A DNA stretch of 9,770 nucleotides, from contig JBOGED010000074.1 in NCBI GenBank assembly GCA_050743625.1, positions 1-9,770 on the forward strand, written 5' to 3'. The notes beneath the pieces were generated by a model. That model saw only the letters and a program-made list of their open reading frames with translations, did no database searches and was not told the origin of the DNA. Position numbers and translations under genes: made by a program. Positions 1-6,993 of the stretch are shown here, piece after piece. Within the stretch, counting starts at the first letter, position 1, and each line of letters starts with the position of its first letter. Source of the DNA: JBOGED01 sp050743625. Lineage in GTDB: Bacteria; Actinomycetota; Nitriliruptoria; Euzebyales; Egibacteraceae.

Positions 1-92
1 TGCCTGACCTGATCGTGGTCGTCCCGGGAATCGGCGGCAGCGTCGAGAGGCAGGGTCCCGACTCCGGACGTCGACTGACCGGGCGTGAATGA
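1..92 (+). pseudogene. Severed N-terminus of a paralogous LCAT-like hydrolase
   Basis: Read from a GTG whose G lies just outside the window, bases 1-44 encode PDLIVVVPGIGGSV, the same peptide that opens the hydrolase at 6994. Over 44 bases (1-44 against 6995-7038) there are two differences, both silent third-position changes (CCG/CCC and GGA/GGG). Homology stops abruptly after base 44. The frame then runs through unrelated residues (ERQGPDSGRRLTGRE) to TGA at 90-92. In the intact family this segment is the first beta strand and oxyanion loop of an alpha/beta hydrolase; the rest is missing. I infer a deleted or recombined paralogue rather than a very recent local duplication. A second hydrolase/STAND pair may have stood to the left. 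Confidence 0.7.
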
Positions 93-357
93 GCAGCGCG
101 TGGGGAGCGACGAGAAGAGCCGGACGCCGCTGTGGATGGCCAGCGAGTGGAGGGGCGCGGCGACGAGGTTCTCTCCGAGCTGGCCGAGCTCGACCGGATT
201 ATCGTGTGGCGCGGAGCACGCTGCAAGGCCTGCGTTGCGGATGCGCCATCGACGAAAGAGGGCTTGCGGCCGAAGGTCCTTGTAGCCGGCATGCTCGACG
301 TGCGAACGTCGCCGATCAGCTAGTCCGGTGCTTGCAGGCCGCGGGAGTGGCTGCCGT
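93..357. other. Stretch without a recognisable gene
   Basis: No protein family is recognised on either strand. The best candidate is a 63-residue frame from ATG 132 to TAG 323 on the plus strand. It contains an acidic helical segment (DEVLSELAELDRIIVW), has only moderate GC bias at third positions and no convincing Shine-Dalgarno. It could be a remnant left by the deletion that cut the hydrolase fragment at base 44. No terminator-like hairpin with a T-tract is visible, although this is the region just downstream of the minus-strand abiE operon. Confidence 0.3.
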
Positions 358-399
358 CAGATCCCAGGAGTCAGATCCCAGGAGTCAGATCCCAGGAGT
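358..399. repeat. Three perfect 14-bp tandem repeats at the abiEii 3' end
   Basis: The unit CAGATCCCAGGAGT occurs three times back to back at 358-371, 372-385 and 386-399 with no mismatches. The unit is not a multiple of three and lies over the end of the minus-strand toxin gene. The toxin stop codon (TGA, bases 373-371) straddles two units. With two or more copies the toxin ends in DLTPGI; with a single copy the frame would instead read on to a stop near base 316, adding about ten different residues. Confidence 0.95.
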
Positions 400-1282
400 G
401 TCCGGATGGGTTCCAGCGCCGGCCCGGGACCTGTCCTGCCAGGAGCGGGTCCGCGAAGAGGCGGATGTCATCGACGACCTTGACAAACGTCTGTGGCAAC
501 AGCTCGAGCCCAGCACGGCGCACGAACGCTGACCAGGCACGCTGGCGGCGTTGTGGCAGCGTGCTCAACGCCTCGGCCAAGGGGGTCATCGCCGTGCCAC
601 GATGTTCTGCGGTAGCGGCGATCGCGGTTGCCAGGTCATCGGCAGAGACCGCATGGACGCGGGTCAGCAGCCAGACATCGGCGAAGTCGCGCTCGCGTGT
701 GTTGGCGTCGCCACGTCGCACCATCGTTTCGATTTTCTCCGCGAGCACGGTGACCAGGGGATATCCCCACAACGAGAACGGTTGGTGGAGGAGCGCCGGG
801 TAGAGGATCTCAGTCGGGGCGGGTGTGACCGGGTCGCCGAAGTTGACATCCAGCTTGAGGGGGATCCGGGCCGTGGCGATATGCGTGGGAACGTGGACGC
901 GCACTCCTGGGTAGAGATCGTCTTGACGGGTCACCTCGGCTCTGATGCTGTGGATGTCGAATCCCACACCATCGTCGAGATCGAGGTCCAGCGCTGCGAT
1001 GTCGGTTACCAGGCGCGTCACGGTTGCGGTCTGATTGTCAAGGCCTCTGGCGAGCATGTCGAGGTCCGCGGTTGCCCGACGGACGTCGAAGACGGTGAGC
1101 AACATCCCGCCCTTGAGTACGAGGCGGTGTCGATGAGGGGATCTCGACAGGCGCATAAGGAAGCGTTCGTGGACATAACGGACCAGCAGCTCCTGCGTCG
1201 GTTTGCGCTCCTCGCGAGCCCGCCGCTGCAGGTCGAGGTAGACGCGGCCGGAGACGGTGGAACGGCTGGGCTGTGTGCTCAT
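371..1282 (-). CDS. abiEii: AbiEii-type nucleotidyltransferase toxin of a type IV toxin-antitoxin system
   Basis: This 303-residue protein has the layout of the AbiEii/AbiGii nucleotidyltransferase toxins, which act in the cytoplasm and in studied members stop growth during phage infection. The motifs visible in order are LKGGMLL followed by RATADLDM (the GG...DxD nucleotidyltransferase core), then IPLKLDVNFGDP (the third acidic residue), then AEKIETMVRRG with RERDFADVWLL (the charged helix typical of the family). All key residues are present and the frame is open throughout. The ATG overlaps the abiEi stop as ATGA (1282-1279), so the two are translationally coupled. The extreme C-terminus is set by the 14-bp tandem repeats. 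It is the only toxin in the window that looks intact. Confidence 0.88.
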   Translation of the reverse strand: MSTQPSRSTVSGRVYLDLQRRAREERKPTQELLVRYVHERFLMRLSRSPHRHRLVLKGGMLLTVFDVRRATADLDMLARGLDNQTATVTRLVTDIAALDLDLDDGVGFDIHSIRAEVTRQDDLYPGVRVHVPTHIATARIPLKLDVNFGDPVTPAPTEILYPALLHQPFSLWGYPLVTVLAEKIETMVRRGDANTRERDFADVWLLTRVHAVSADDLATAIAATAEHRGTAMTPLAEALSTLPQRRQRAWSAFVRRAGLELLPQTFVKVVDDIRLFADPLLAGQVPGRRWNPSGHSWDLTPGI

Positions 1283-1881
1283 GCTTGCAGCGCCTCGAGC
1301 GCGGCGGCCACCGCGGTCTCCACCCGCAGTGTGCGAGCGAGCCGCAGCAAGGCGCCCGGGGAAGCGTCAGGGCTGGCGAGATATCGGCGGATGCTGTTGA
1401 GTGCCAGGTCCGGTCCTACCCGATGTCGCAGCCTCATCATGTCGACGATGGTCCGATCCGCGGACGAGATCCAGATGGGCTCGTTGTCCCCCGCATCGGC
1501 GCGTACGCGGCCAACGTCGAACGTGCTGGCGTCGAAAACGTGCACGCGCGTGGGGGGATAGGTGATGGTGGGTCGATGCGTTCCGCGGCGGACGGCGAGA
1601 TGGACCTCGCGAGGAAGCTCGTCAGTCAAGCACCACCATTGCAGCGCGGAGGTCAAGCAGATCGTTCCGTGAGGCGCGCGCCGCGCGACAGCGACGAACT
1701 CGGGGTAGGCGAGCGGCGGAGCATCAGCAAAACGGAAGACCCCACGTGTTATCTCGATGACCTCACCCGTGTCCCGCAGCTTGTAGAGCTCGCGCCAGGC
1801 CAGGCCCGCATCGCGCGCCTGGCCGGTGGTGAACGTGGGCCAGGGGACGCCGAGCCTGTGCATGCTCTTTCCCGGGTTCAT
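1279..1881 (-). CDS. abiEi: AbiEi-type antitoxin and autorepressor
   Basis: The N-terminal winged-helix domain is recognisable (FTTGQARDAGLAWRELYKL, then IEITRGVFRF), followed by the central segment with LTSALQWW and a C-terminal antitoxin domain (IWISSADRTIVDMMRLR, then ALNSIRRYL). About 200 residues is normal for this group. Characterised AbiEi proteins neutralise AbiEii and repress their own operon by binding inverted repeats in the promoter, and exactly such a repeat lies upstream here. Three in-frame ATGs are possible, at 1899, 1881 and 1863. The first lies inside the operator arm. I prefer 1881 because TAGGGT sits seven bases upstream, which suits a leaderless transcript; 1863 has a weak GGGAAAG ahead of it. 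The gene overlaps the toxin by 4 bp. Confidence 0.85.
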   Translation of the reverse strand: MNPGKSMHRLGVPWPTFTTGQARDAGLAWRELYKLRDTGEVIEITRGVFRFADAPPLAYPEFVAVARRAPHGTICLTSALQWWCLTDELPREVHLAVRRGTHRPTITYPPTRVHVFDASTFDVGRVRADAGDNEPIWISSADRTIVDMMRLRHRVGPDLALNSIRRYLASPDASPGALLRLARTLRVETAVAAALEALQA

Positions 1882-1928
1882 GTATGTAACCCTACACATG
1901 TCGGTCGATGATGTGTAGGGTTACATAC
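1882..1928. promoter_or_regulatory. Perfect 18-bp inverted repeat: abiE operator and probable divergent promoter
   Basis: The arms 1882-1899 and 1911-1928 are exact reverse complements separated by an 11-base spacer. Each arm carries TACACA, which matches four of six bases of a -35 box, and TAGGGT, a TANNNT actinobacterial -10 box. On the plus strand TACACA (1893-1898) and TAGGGT (1916-1921) are 17 bases apart. By symmetry the minus strand has the same arrangement (TACACA 1917-1912, TAGGGT 1894-1889). Transcription would therefore start near 1881 leftward, at the abiEi ATG, and near 1928 rightward, 48 bases before the trypco1 gene. The repeat is seen directly; promoter activity and AbiEi binding are inferred from the family. 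Confidence 0.8.
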
Positions 1929-1975
1929 CGCATTCGAGTCTGTTCTGCAGTGATGATCGTGGCGCTCTGGGTGAG

Positions 1976-2293
1976 GTGAGAGCGCTCGTTGAGGTGCCGC
2001 TGGCCGATGGCGAGGCCGTCCTGGTAGAGGTCGAGGCGTACGAGGACGGGATCGTCCGCGCGGGCCGGTCAGGCGAGGTGATCGCTACCGCGAGCGAAAG
2101 TCTCCAAGACGCGCTCGACCGGCTGCGGCCTAGGGCGCAGCCGGTCGTTGGGAAGTTCCGCGATCTCGCGGAGCGGCCCGACGCGATCACCGTCGAGTTC
2201 GGCGTTTGTTGGACGGCCAAAGCCACCATGGTCGTCGCGCACGCCGGCGGCGAGGCGAACTTCAAGGTCGTCCTGCAGTGGAACCGTCCGTAG
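1976..2293 (+). CDS. Trypsin-co-occurring domain protein, trypco1 type (CU044_2847 family)
   Basis: The 105-residue protein is recognised by its overall pattern: a beta-rich start (VEVPLADGEAVLVEVEAY), the helix SLQDALDRLRPRAQPVV, the strand DAITVEFGV, and the closing EANFKVVLQW. Such small proteins occur beside trypsin-like or other effectors in the NTP-dependent conflict systems of actinobacteria and cyanobacteria. Their biochemical role is not established; regulation or inhibition of the partner protease is a guess. The next frame begins with a trypsin-like N-terminus, exactly the expected partner. GTG 1976 is the only start available before an in-frame stop at 1916-1918, and its Shine-Dalgarno is poor. 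The frame is open and complete, unlike its partner. Confidence 0.8.
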   Translation: MRALVEVPLADGEAVLVEVEAYEDGIVRAGRSGEVIATASESLQDALDRLRPRAQPVVGKFRDLAERPDAITVEFGVCWTAKATMVVAHAGGEANFKVVLQWNRP

Positions 2294-2404
2294 GCGCGCT
2301 GGACGCGGCGATCGTCCGAGTCCATGACGTGCGGTGATATCGTCGGGGCCGGATTCCTCGTCGGCTCGCGGGGAATCCTGACCTGCGCCCATGTTGTCAC
2401 CCGG
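2290..2404 (+). pseudogene. Trypsin-like serine protease, N-terminal remnant only
   Basis: One frame from about 2293 reads ALDAAIVRVHD. A second frame from 2324 continues with GDIVGAGFLVGSRGILTCAHVV, the start of a trypsin-fold protease with the catalytic histidine in TCAHVV. The two frames are offset, with the break near 2329-2335, and the first has no usable start codon: GTA stands where a GTG start may once have been. Everything after the histidine is missing, including the catalytic Asp and Ser regions, because the sequence passes directly into deformylase-like coding near 2404. In intact systems this protease follows trypco1 and acts as the effector. Here it cannot be active. The exact junction is uncertain by about ten bases. 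Confidence 0.72.
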
Positions 2405-2828
2405 CGTTTGGCCATCTCGACTGCGTCGCCGGGTCCTGCCCGGGTAGTGGCCGAGCGCCTTGCCGCGGTCCACGTCTTCGGCAGGGCATGGGGCTGGCCG
2501 CGCCGCGGATCGGCATCGGCCGGGCCGCCGCCATCGTCCGGCCAGCCGGTGCCAGCGCCGAGCCGATCGTGCTGCTCAACCCGCGGCTCGTCGACACTCG
2601 CGAGGACACCGACGAGCAATACGAGGAGCTTGCGCTTCTTCGACGTCCGCGCCATCGTTCCTCGGCCACTCCGCTTGGACGTCGAGCACACCACGCTCGC
2701 CCGGACCCGGCTGGTCGCCCACGAGGTCGATCACCTGCACGGCGCCTGTACACCGATCGCATGGAGCCTGGCGTCCGCCCATCCCGGTCGAGGAGTACCG
2801 CGGCACGGGCACTGCCTGGACGTACTGA
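2405..2828 (+). pseudogene. Peptide deformylase pseudogene with about four frameshifts
   Basis: Pieces of an actinobacterial peptide deformylase follow each other in order but in changing frames: ARVVAERLAAVHVFG (to about 2483), then MGLAAPRIGIGRAAAIVRP and VLLNPRLVD...EQYE (2488-2626), then FFDVRAIVPRPLRLDVEH with the zinc motif HEVDHLHG (about 2632-2745), then LYTDRMEPGVRP, and finally PVEEYRGTGTAWTY with TGA at 2826-2828. Deformylases remove the N-terminal formyl group from new proteins using GLAAPQIG, EGCLS and HEIDH motifs. The EGCLS position has lost two bases and its metal-binding Cys codon appears to be a Ser codon (AGC). The segment between VEHTTLA and RLVAHEVDH is also about ten residues short. 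This is a dead second copy, not the housekeeping gene. Confidence 0.85.
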
Positions 2829-2962
2829 CCGCCCGGGATTGCCTTGGCTCGGCGAACACAGCCGGGCAGCGACTTCGCCCTCGGTGTCGAAGCACTCCCG
2901 CGCTTCACCCGCGCCGAGCCCCTCTCCCGAGTCCGCGAATGCGTCGACCCCGGCCGGTAGGG
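2829..2962 (+). other. Spacer with a start-less open frame
   Basis: After the deformylase stop the same plus-strand frame stays open to TAG at 2958-2960. It reads as plausible coding without a start codon (for example SDFALGVEALPRFTRAEP). No family is recognised. It may be the tail of another deleted gene, perhaps of the same conflict module. The minus-strand WD40 gene ends at 2963, so genes converge here, yet no clear bidirectional terminator hairpin is visible. Confidence 0.3.
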
Positions 2963-3871
2963 TCAGAACGGCGACGGTTGAGGTTGGAGGCCGGGGACGT
3001 CGACAACGAGGACGGACGACCCGGCGGCGATCACCACCCCGCCGGGGACGACCGCTATCGCACGAACCATGATAAAGGCTGGAATCACCAAGCTGAGTGA
3101 CAAGGACCGCACATCCCAGAGCCGCACCGTACGGTCCCCGCCGCCGCTGGCGAGGACTGGGTCGCCGTCGACGACGCCGAACGCCACCGCCGCCACCCCG
3201 CCGAGGTGACCGGTCAACGGCTGACCGCGAGCGCAACCGGTGCGGGGATCCCACACCCGCACGGTGTTGTCGTTGCTGCCGCTCACGATGACGGGGTCCC
3301 CGTCGATGACTCCACAGGCCACGGCTCCTACCCGATCGGTGTGTCCGGCAAGTGGCTCGCCGAGGGCTTGGCCGGTGCGCGCGTCCCACACCCGGACCGT
3401 GTTGTCGTCGCTGCCGCTGACGAATACCGGATTCCCATCGACCACTCCACAGGCCACGGCATCCACGTAAGCTCCGTGACCAGTCAGCGGTCCACCACGG
3501 ATCCGTCCGGATCGGATGTCCCATATCCACACCGCGCCGTCAGCGTCGCCGCTGATGAGGACTGGATTCCCATCGACCAGTCCGAACGCCACCTCGGTTA
3601 CATGACTCCTCCGGCCCGGGTGACCAGGCAACGGCGGGCCATGGGCGAGACCGGTGCGGGCGTCCCACAGTTGCACCGTGTCGTCGTCGGTGCTGATGAG
3701 TACAGGAACTCGATCGACCGTCCCGAACGCTTGTAGCCCGCGCACTCGGCTGGTCAGCGATGTGCTTCGCGCCTGACCGGTATGCGCGTCCCAGACCCGT
3801 GACGTGCCGAACAGGAGGGTGTTGCTGATGACGACCGGATCGCCATCGACGATCCCGGACACCACCGCCAC
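2963..3871 (-). CDS. C-terminal WD40 half of the caspase-STAND protein, separated by a frameshift
   Basis: This frame holds about seven further WD40 blades, of which the last is degenerate. It continues the array of the gene to its right with the same blade signature (VDGDPV..SGS.D.TVR.WD.RTG). Its apparent GTG start at 3871 lies inside a blade, so it is not an independent gene. Restoring one base, or removing two, near 3869-3876 joins DTDW directly to VAVVSGIVDGDPV and gives a protein of about 1,338 residues with 13 recognisable blades, close to two seven-bladed propellers. The break has no homopolymer or classic slippery heptamer. WD40 domains in STAND proteins are taken to be the sensor, so losing this half should alter or abolish signal recognition. 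Confidence 0.85.
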   Translation of the reverse strand: MAVVSGIVDGDPVVISNTLLFGTSRVWDAHTGQARSTSLTSRVRGLQAFGTVDRVPVLISTDDDTVQLWDARTGLAHGPPLPGHPGRRSHVTEVAFGLVDGNPVLISGDADGAVWIWDIRSGRIRGGPLTGHGAYVDAVACGVVDGNPVFVSGSDDNTVRVWDARTGQALGEPLAGHTDRVGAVACGVIDGDPVIVSGSNDNTVRVWDPRTGCARGQPLTGHLGGVAAVAFGVVDGDPVLASGGGDRTVRLWDVRSLSLSLVIPAFIMVRAIAVVPGGVVIAAGSSVLVVDVPGLQPQPSPF

Positions 3872-6800
3872 ACCCAGTCGGTATCTCTGGTCAGCGACTC
3901 ACTCCGGCCCTGGATAGTGGTCCGCGCATCCCACATCCGAACGGTACGATCGTCGCTGCCACTGATCACTACTGGGTCGCCATCGACCACTCCGAACGCG
4001 ACTGCCTCCACTGTGCTCGTGTGTCCGGTTAATGGTGCGCAGCGTGGTTGGCCGGTGCGGGCGTCCCACAATCGAACCGTGCCATCACCACTGCCAGTGA
4101 TGATGATGGGGTCGTCGTCGACCACTCCGAACGCCACCGTGTCCACCGTGCTCGTGTGTCCGGTTAACGGTGCGCAGCGTGGTTGGCCGGTGCGGGCGTC
4201 CCACAATCGCGCCGTGTGGTCGTAACTGCCAGTGATGATGATGGGGTCGTCGTCGACCACTCCGAACGCCACCGCTGTCACCGCTGCATTGTGGGCCTTC
4301 AACGGGCTACCACGTGGTTGGCCAGTCCGTGGATCCTCCAGGCGGACCGTGCCGCCGAAGCTGCCGATGATCTTCACGGGATGGTCGTCGATCACCGCGA
4401 ACGCGATTGACTTCGACGGGGATATGAATCCAGGTGCTTGTCGGCTGCGTCCCGTGCGGGCGTCCCACACCTGCACCGGGGCACACGTTCGAGCGCCCCC
4501 GACGCCTGCTGTAAGGAGCGGCCGGACGTATCGGTCGACGTGACCGCTGACGATCACGGGGTCTCCCTCGACCGTTCGGAATGCCACACCTTGTACGCAT
4601 GCCACCGTATTTACGGACCAGTTGCGACCAATCAACGGGCTGCCACGAGCGCGACCGGTGCGTGCGTCCCAGAGCCGGAGCGTGCCGTCGCCGCTGCCGC
4701 TCACGATGACGGGGTCTCCGTCTACTATCCCGAACGCCACTGCTGCCACCCCGCCGGTGTGGCCGGTCAGGGTCTGGAGTTCCATGGCGGCCGGGCCGCG
4801 GCGCCAGCGGACTTGGGACTCAGGGCGGCCGGCGGGTCGGGGTTCGGCGGCGGCGGTCTCGGCGATGTCGAGGGCGAGGTTGCGCTCGGCGGGGCACAAC
4901 GGGGCCAGGGCGTGGGCCGCGCGGCGGTAGGTGCGGGCCAGGGGAGCGGCGGGGCCGGTGCCGCCGGTCAGCGGCAGGATGCCGAGGAGAGCGTCGGGGT
5001 CGGCGGACTCCAGATAGCCGGGCTCCAGGGCGAGGTAATCGAGGCGGTCCGCCAGCGTGGCGTGGCGGGGAAGGATGCGCCGCAGGTACGGGTCGGGAGC
5101 GGCCCAGCCGTCGGCCCGGCCCGCCTCGACCAGCGCGCCGGTGATCCGCGCATGCACATCCTCGACCGCAGCGCCACCGGCCAGCGTGACCTCGCGGAGG
5201 TGGGCGCGGAACTGCTCGTGGTACAGGCGGTAGAGCGCCCAACCGTCGACCTGCGCCTCGGTGACGTGACCGCCTGCCAGGGTGAGCAAGGTCGTGACGT
5301 CGTCGTCTTGATAGGAGCGGCCGGTCACGGCGCCTACCATCGGGGGGATCAGCCGGCGGGGGACGCCCTGGCCCTCGTCCCACGCCAGCGCCTCGAGCAG
5401 GTCGCGGAGCAGCCGCTCGACCTCCTCGCCATGACGCGCGCCGTAGGCGGCCAGGTCGGCCTCGAACGCCGCGTCCAACCCGCGCGGCAGCGCCAACTCC
5501 CATCCGAGCCGGGTCACGTCCATCTGCGGACTTGCGGCCAGCGTCTTGGTGATCACCCGCGCGATCAGAAAGCTCGTGCCACTCACCTCGGCGACGCCGC
5601 GCGCGACCGCTGCGGCCAGGTCCGGAGCCAACCGGTAGGACGAGCCCTCGACCCGCACCAAACGCGCGCAGGCGTACTCCTCGACGTCGGCCAGGCCGTG
5701 GGGCGCGTGGTCGAGGTTGAGGACCCGGTCGGCGGCTAGGTCCCAGTCCACGACCCCCGGCCGTGTGCCGATCAGGAACTTCACGCCCGGGCGGCGGGCC
5801 AGTGGCATGACGATCTCGTCGATCATCCGCCGCTCGTGCCCGCTGGACGCCTCGTCGAGCGCGTCGAGGGCGATCGTGAACCCGCCCACTCGCGCGCCAG
5901 CCTTGGCCTCCAGCGGGGCGAACAGGTCGCTCACCTCCCGCGCCGCCGGCACGTCGAGCTGCTCGGCGAGGAAGCGCAGCAGGTCGTTGACGTCCCGCTC
6001 ACGCGCGTGGAACGCCAGCTGCACGTCGCCAAGGTCGGGCACTGTGCCTGAAGGGGCGCCGGCCAACACCCCCGCCGCCTGCCCCCGGTAGGCCGGCACC
6101 GACAGCGTGATCATCCGGCCGAGGATGGCCGACTTGCCGGTCCCCGCGCTGCCGGTGACCACGAGCAGCGGGTCGTCGGCCAGCCGCAGCCACGCCCGGA
6201 TCCGCGTCAACGTATCGACGCGGCCGGTGAAGAACCATCCGGTCTCGCCGGCCTCGATGCCGGCCGCTTTGGGCAGGAAGTGCGCCTCGTCCAGCGCCTC
6301 GGCGACCGCCGTCTCGATGAACAGCGGGTTGGGGAAGCACTCGCCGAGGGCGCCGCCGAGGTGCCGCTTCAGCTCGATGCCCTCAAGCTTGGACAGGACC
6401 GTGTCGAGGTCGAGGAACCGCTGGCGGCGGCTCCACCAGCGCTGCGCCGGGCCCTGGCGCAGCACCGCGGCGAGCGCGGCGGTAAACACTCCCGCCTCGG
6501 CCTCGTCGAGCGCGTCGACGGAGCTGACCACCGCGTACCGCCCGTCGCGCATCCGGCCCACCACGTGGCCCAGCCGAGCGGCCACGATCTCACAGACCCG
6601 GTGCGCCCAACAGGCGTCCACGACCACGACCCACCGCCCGAACGCCCGGTCGGCGAGATCGTTCGCCAACGTGCTCGCGTACACCCAATCGCCCGAGCCG
6701 CCGCCCCCGAGCAGCCTCGGCTCGCCCTCGCCCACCTCGCAGTGCCCGGTCCACAACAACAACCCGGTCCCCGCGGCGCCCCAACCGCGCAGGCAACGCA

Positions 6801-6975
6801 GGATCGCCTCCCCGCTCGGCCCGCCGACCAGCGCGGCGTGGACCGTCGCGTGCGACGAGCCGTCGAACAACGCGCCAAATCCCTTCGCCGCCGTGGCAAC
6901 CGCCGGCCGGTCCTGCCGGCCATCGGCGTACTCCGCCACCGCGACGATCAGCACGGAGCTTCTGTTGTCCCCCAC
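3754..6975 (-). CDS. Caspase-like protease fused to a STAND NTPase and WD40 repeats, truncated by frameshift
   Basis: From GTG 6975 the protein opens with a caspase-like domain (residues 4-220): SSVLIVAVAEY, the catalytic His in LLWTGHCE (His78) and Cys in VVVVDACWAH (Cys122). A STAND-type P-loop NTPase follows: Walker A GSAGTGKS (275-282), Walker B FTIALDALDE (366-375) and LIGTRPG (around 401-407). A helical linker leads to WD40 blades from about residue 733. Such proteins are known as NTP-dependent conflict effectors: the propeller senses, the NTPase switches, the protease acts. As read, the frame shifts after about residue 1035 and stops at 3754, giving 1,073 residues with six good blades and a scrambled tail. 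Upstream in-frame codons to 7191 overlap the hydrolase and lack caspase homology. GTG 6975 fits a leaderless start behind TATACT. Confidence 0.88.
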   Translation of the reverse strand: MGDNRSSVLIVAVAEYADGRQDRPAVATAAKGFGALFDGSSHATVHAALVGGPSGEAILRCLRGWGAAGTGLLLWTGHCEVGEGEPRLLGGGGSGDWVYASTLANDLADRAFGRWVVVVDACWAHRVCEIVAARLGHVVGRMRDGRYAVVSSVDALDEAEAGVFTAALAAVLRQGPAQRWWSRRQRFLDLDTVLSKLEGIELKRHLGGALGECFPNPLFIETAVAEALDEAHFLPKAAGIEAGETGWFFTGRVDTLTRIRAWLRLADDPLLVVTGSAGTGKSAILGRMITLSVPAYRGQAAGVLAGAPSGTVPDLGDVQLAFHARERDVNDLLRFLAEQLDVPAAREVSDLFAPLEAKAGARVGGFTIALDALDEASSGHERRMIDEIVMPLARRPGVKFLIGTRPGVVDWDLAADRVLNLDHAPHGLADVEEYACARLVRVEGSSYRLAPDLAAAVARGVAEVSGTSFLIARVITKTLAASPQMDVTRLGWELALPRGLDAAFEADLAAYGARHGEEVERLLRDLLEALAWDEGQGVPRRLIPPMVGAVTGRSYQDDDVTTLLTLAGGHVTEAQVDGWALYRLYHEQFRAHLREVTLAGGAAVEDVHARITGALVEAGRADGWAAPDPYLRRILPRHATLADRLDYLALEPGYLESADPDALLGILPLTGGTGPAAPLARTYRRAAHALAPLCPAERNLALDIAETAAAEPRPAGRPESQVRWRRGPAAMELQTLTGHTGGVAAVAFGIVDGDPVIVSGSGDGTLRLWDARTGRARGSPLIGRNWSVNTVACVQGVAFRTVEGDPVIVSGHVDRYVRPLLTAGVGGARTCAPVQVWDARTGRSRQAPGFISPSKSIAFAVIDDHPVKIIGSFGGTVRLEDPRTGQPRGSPLKAHNAAVTAVAFGVVDDDPIIITGSYDHTARLWDARTGQPRCAPLTGHTSTVDTVAFGVVDDDPIIITGSGDGTVRLWDARTGQPRCAPLTGHTSTVEAVAFGVVDGDPVVISGSDDRTVRMWDARTTIQGRSESLTRDTDWVWRWCPGSSMAIRSSSATPSCSARHGSGTRIPVRREAHR
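4013..4282. repeat. Two near-identical 135-bp direct repeats encoding adjacent WD40 blades
   Basis: Bases 4013-4147 and 4148-4282 align without gaps at roughly 90 percent identity by eye. Long identical stretches cover the GTGCTCGTGTGTCCGGTTA and TGATGATGATGGGGTCGTC parts. The 135-bp period equals 45 residues, one blade. Other blades of the array are more diverged. This points to recent duplication or gene conversion inside the array. Confidence 0.85.
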
Positions 6976-6993
6976 ACATGGGAGTATAGAAAC
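6976..6993. promoter_or_regulatory. 18-bp divergent start region: leaderless -10 box (minus) over a ribosome binding site (plus)
   Basis: Only 18 bases separate the GTG of the caspase-STAND gene (minus, 6975) from the GTG of the hydrolase (plus, 6994). On the minus strand TATACT (6988-6983) is followed by seven bases and then GTG, as expected for a leaderless transcript. On the plus strand GGGAG (6980-6984) stands nine bases before GTG 6994 and can serve as its Shine-Dalgarno. The two elements overlap physically. No convincing -35 box is seen for the minus promoter, and the plus promoter must lie inside the caspase coding region. Confidence 0.6.

Noticed and set aside
358..399. CRISPR-like array
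   Set aside because: The three 14-bp units are directly adjacent with no spacers, so this is a simple tandem repeat.
551..1561. 336-residue plus-strand frame
   Set aside because: It lies antisense across both abiE genes, which have recognisable family motifs and a 4-bp overlap.
2397..3530. 377-residue arginine-rich minus-strand frame
   Set aside because: It overlaps the WD40 gene in the wrong frame and the deformylase remnant on the other strand; its composition is typical of a high-GC shadow.
4438..5739. 433-residue plus-strand frame
   Set aside because: It is the antisense shadow of the NTPase and linker part of the STAND gene, whose minus-strand motifs are clear.
6280..6993. Long plus-strand frame running into the hydrolase
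   Set aside because: It is antisense to the caspase and NTPase coding region, rich in R, A and P, and only becomes meaningful at GTG 6994.
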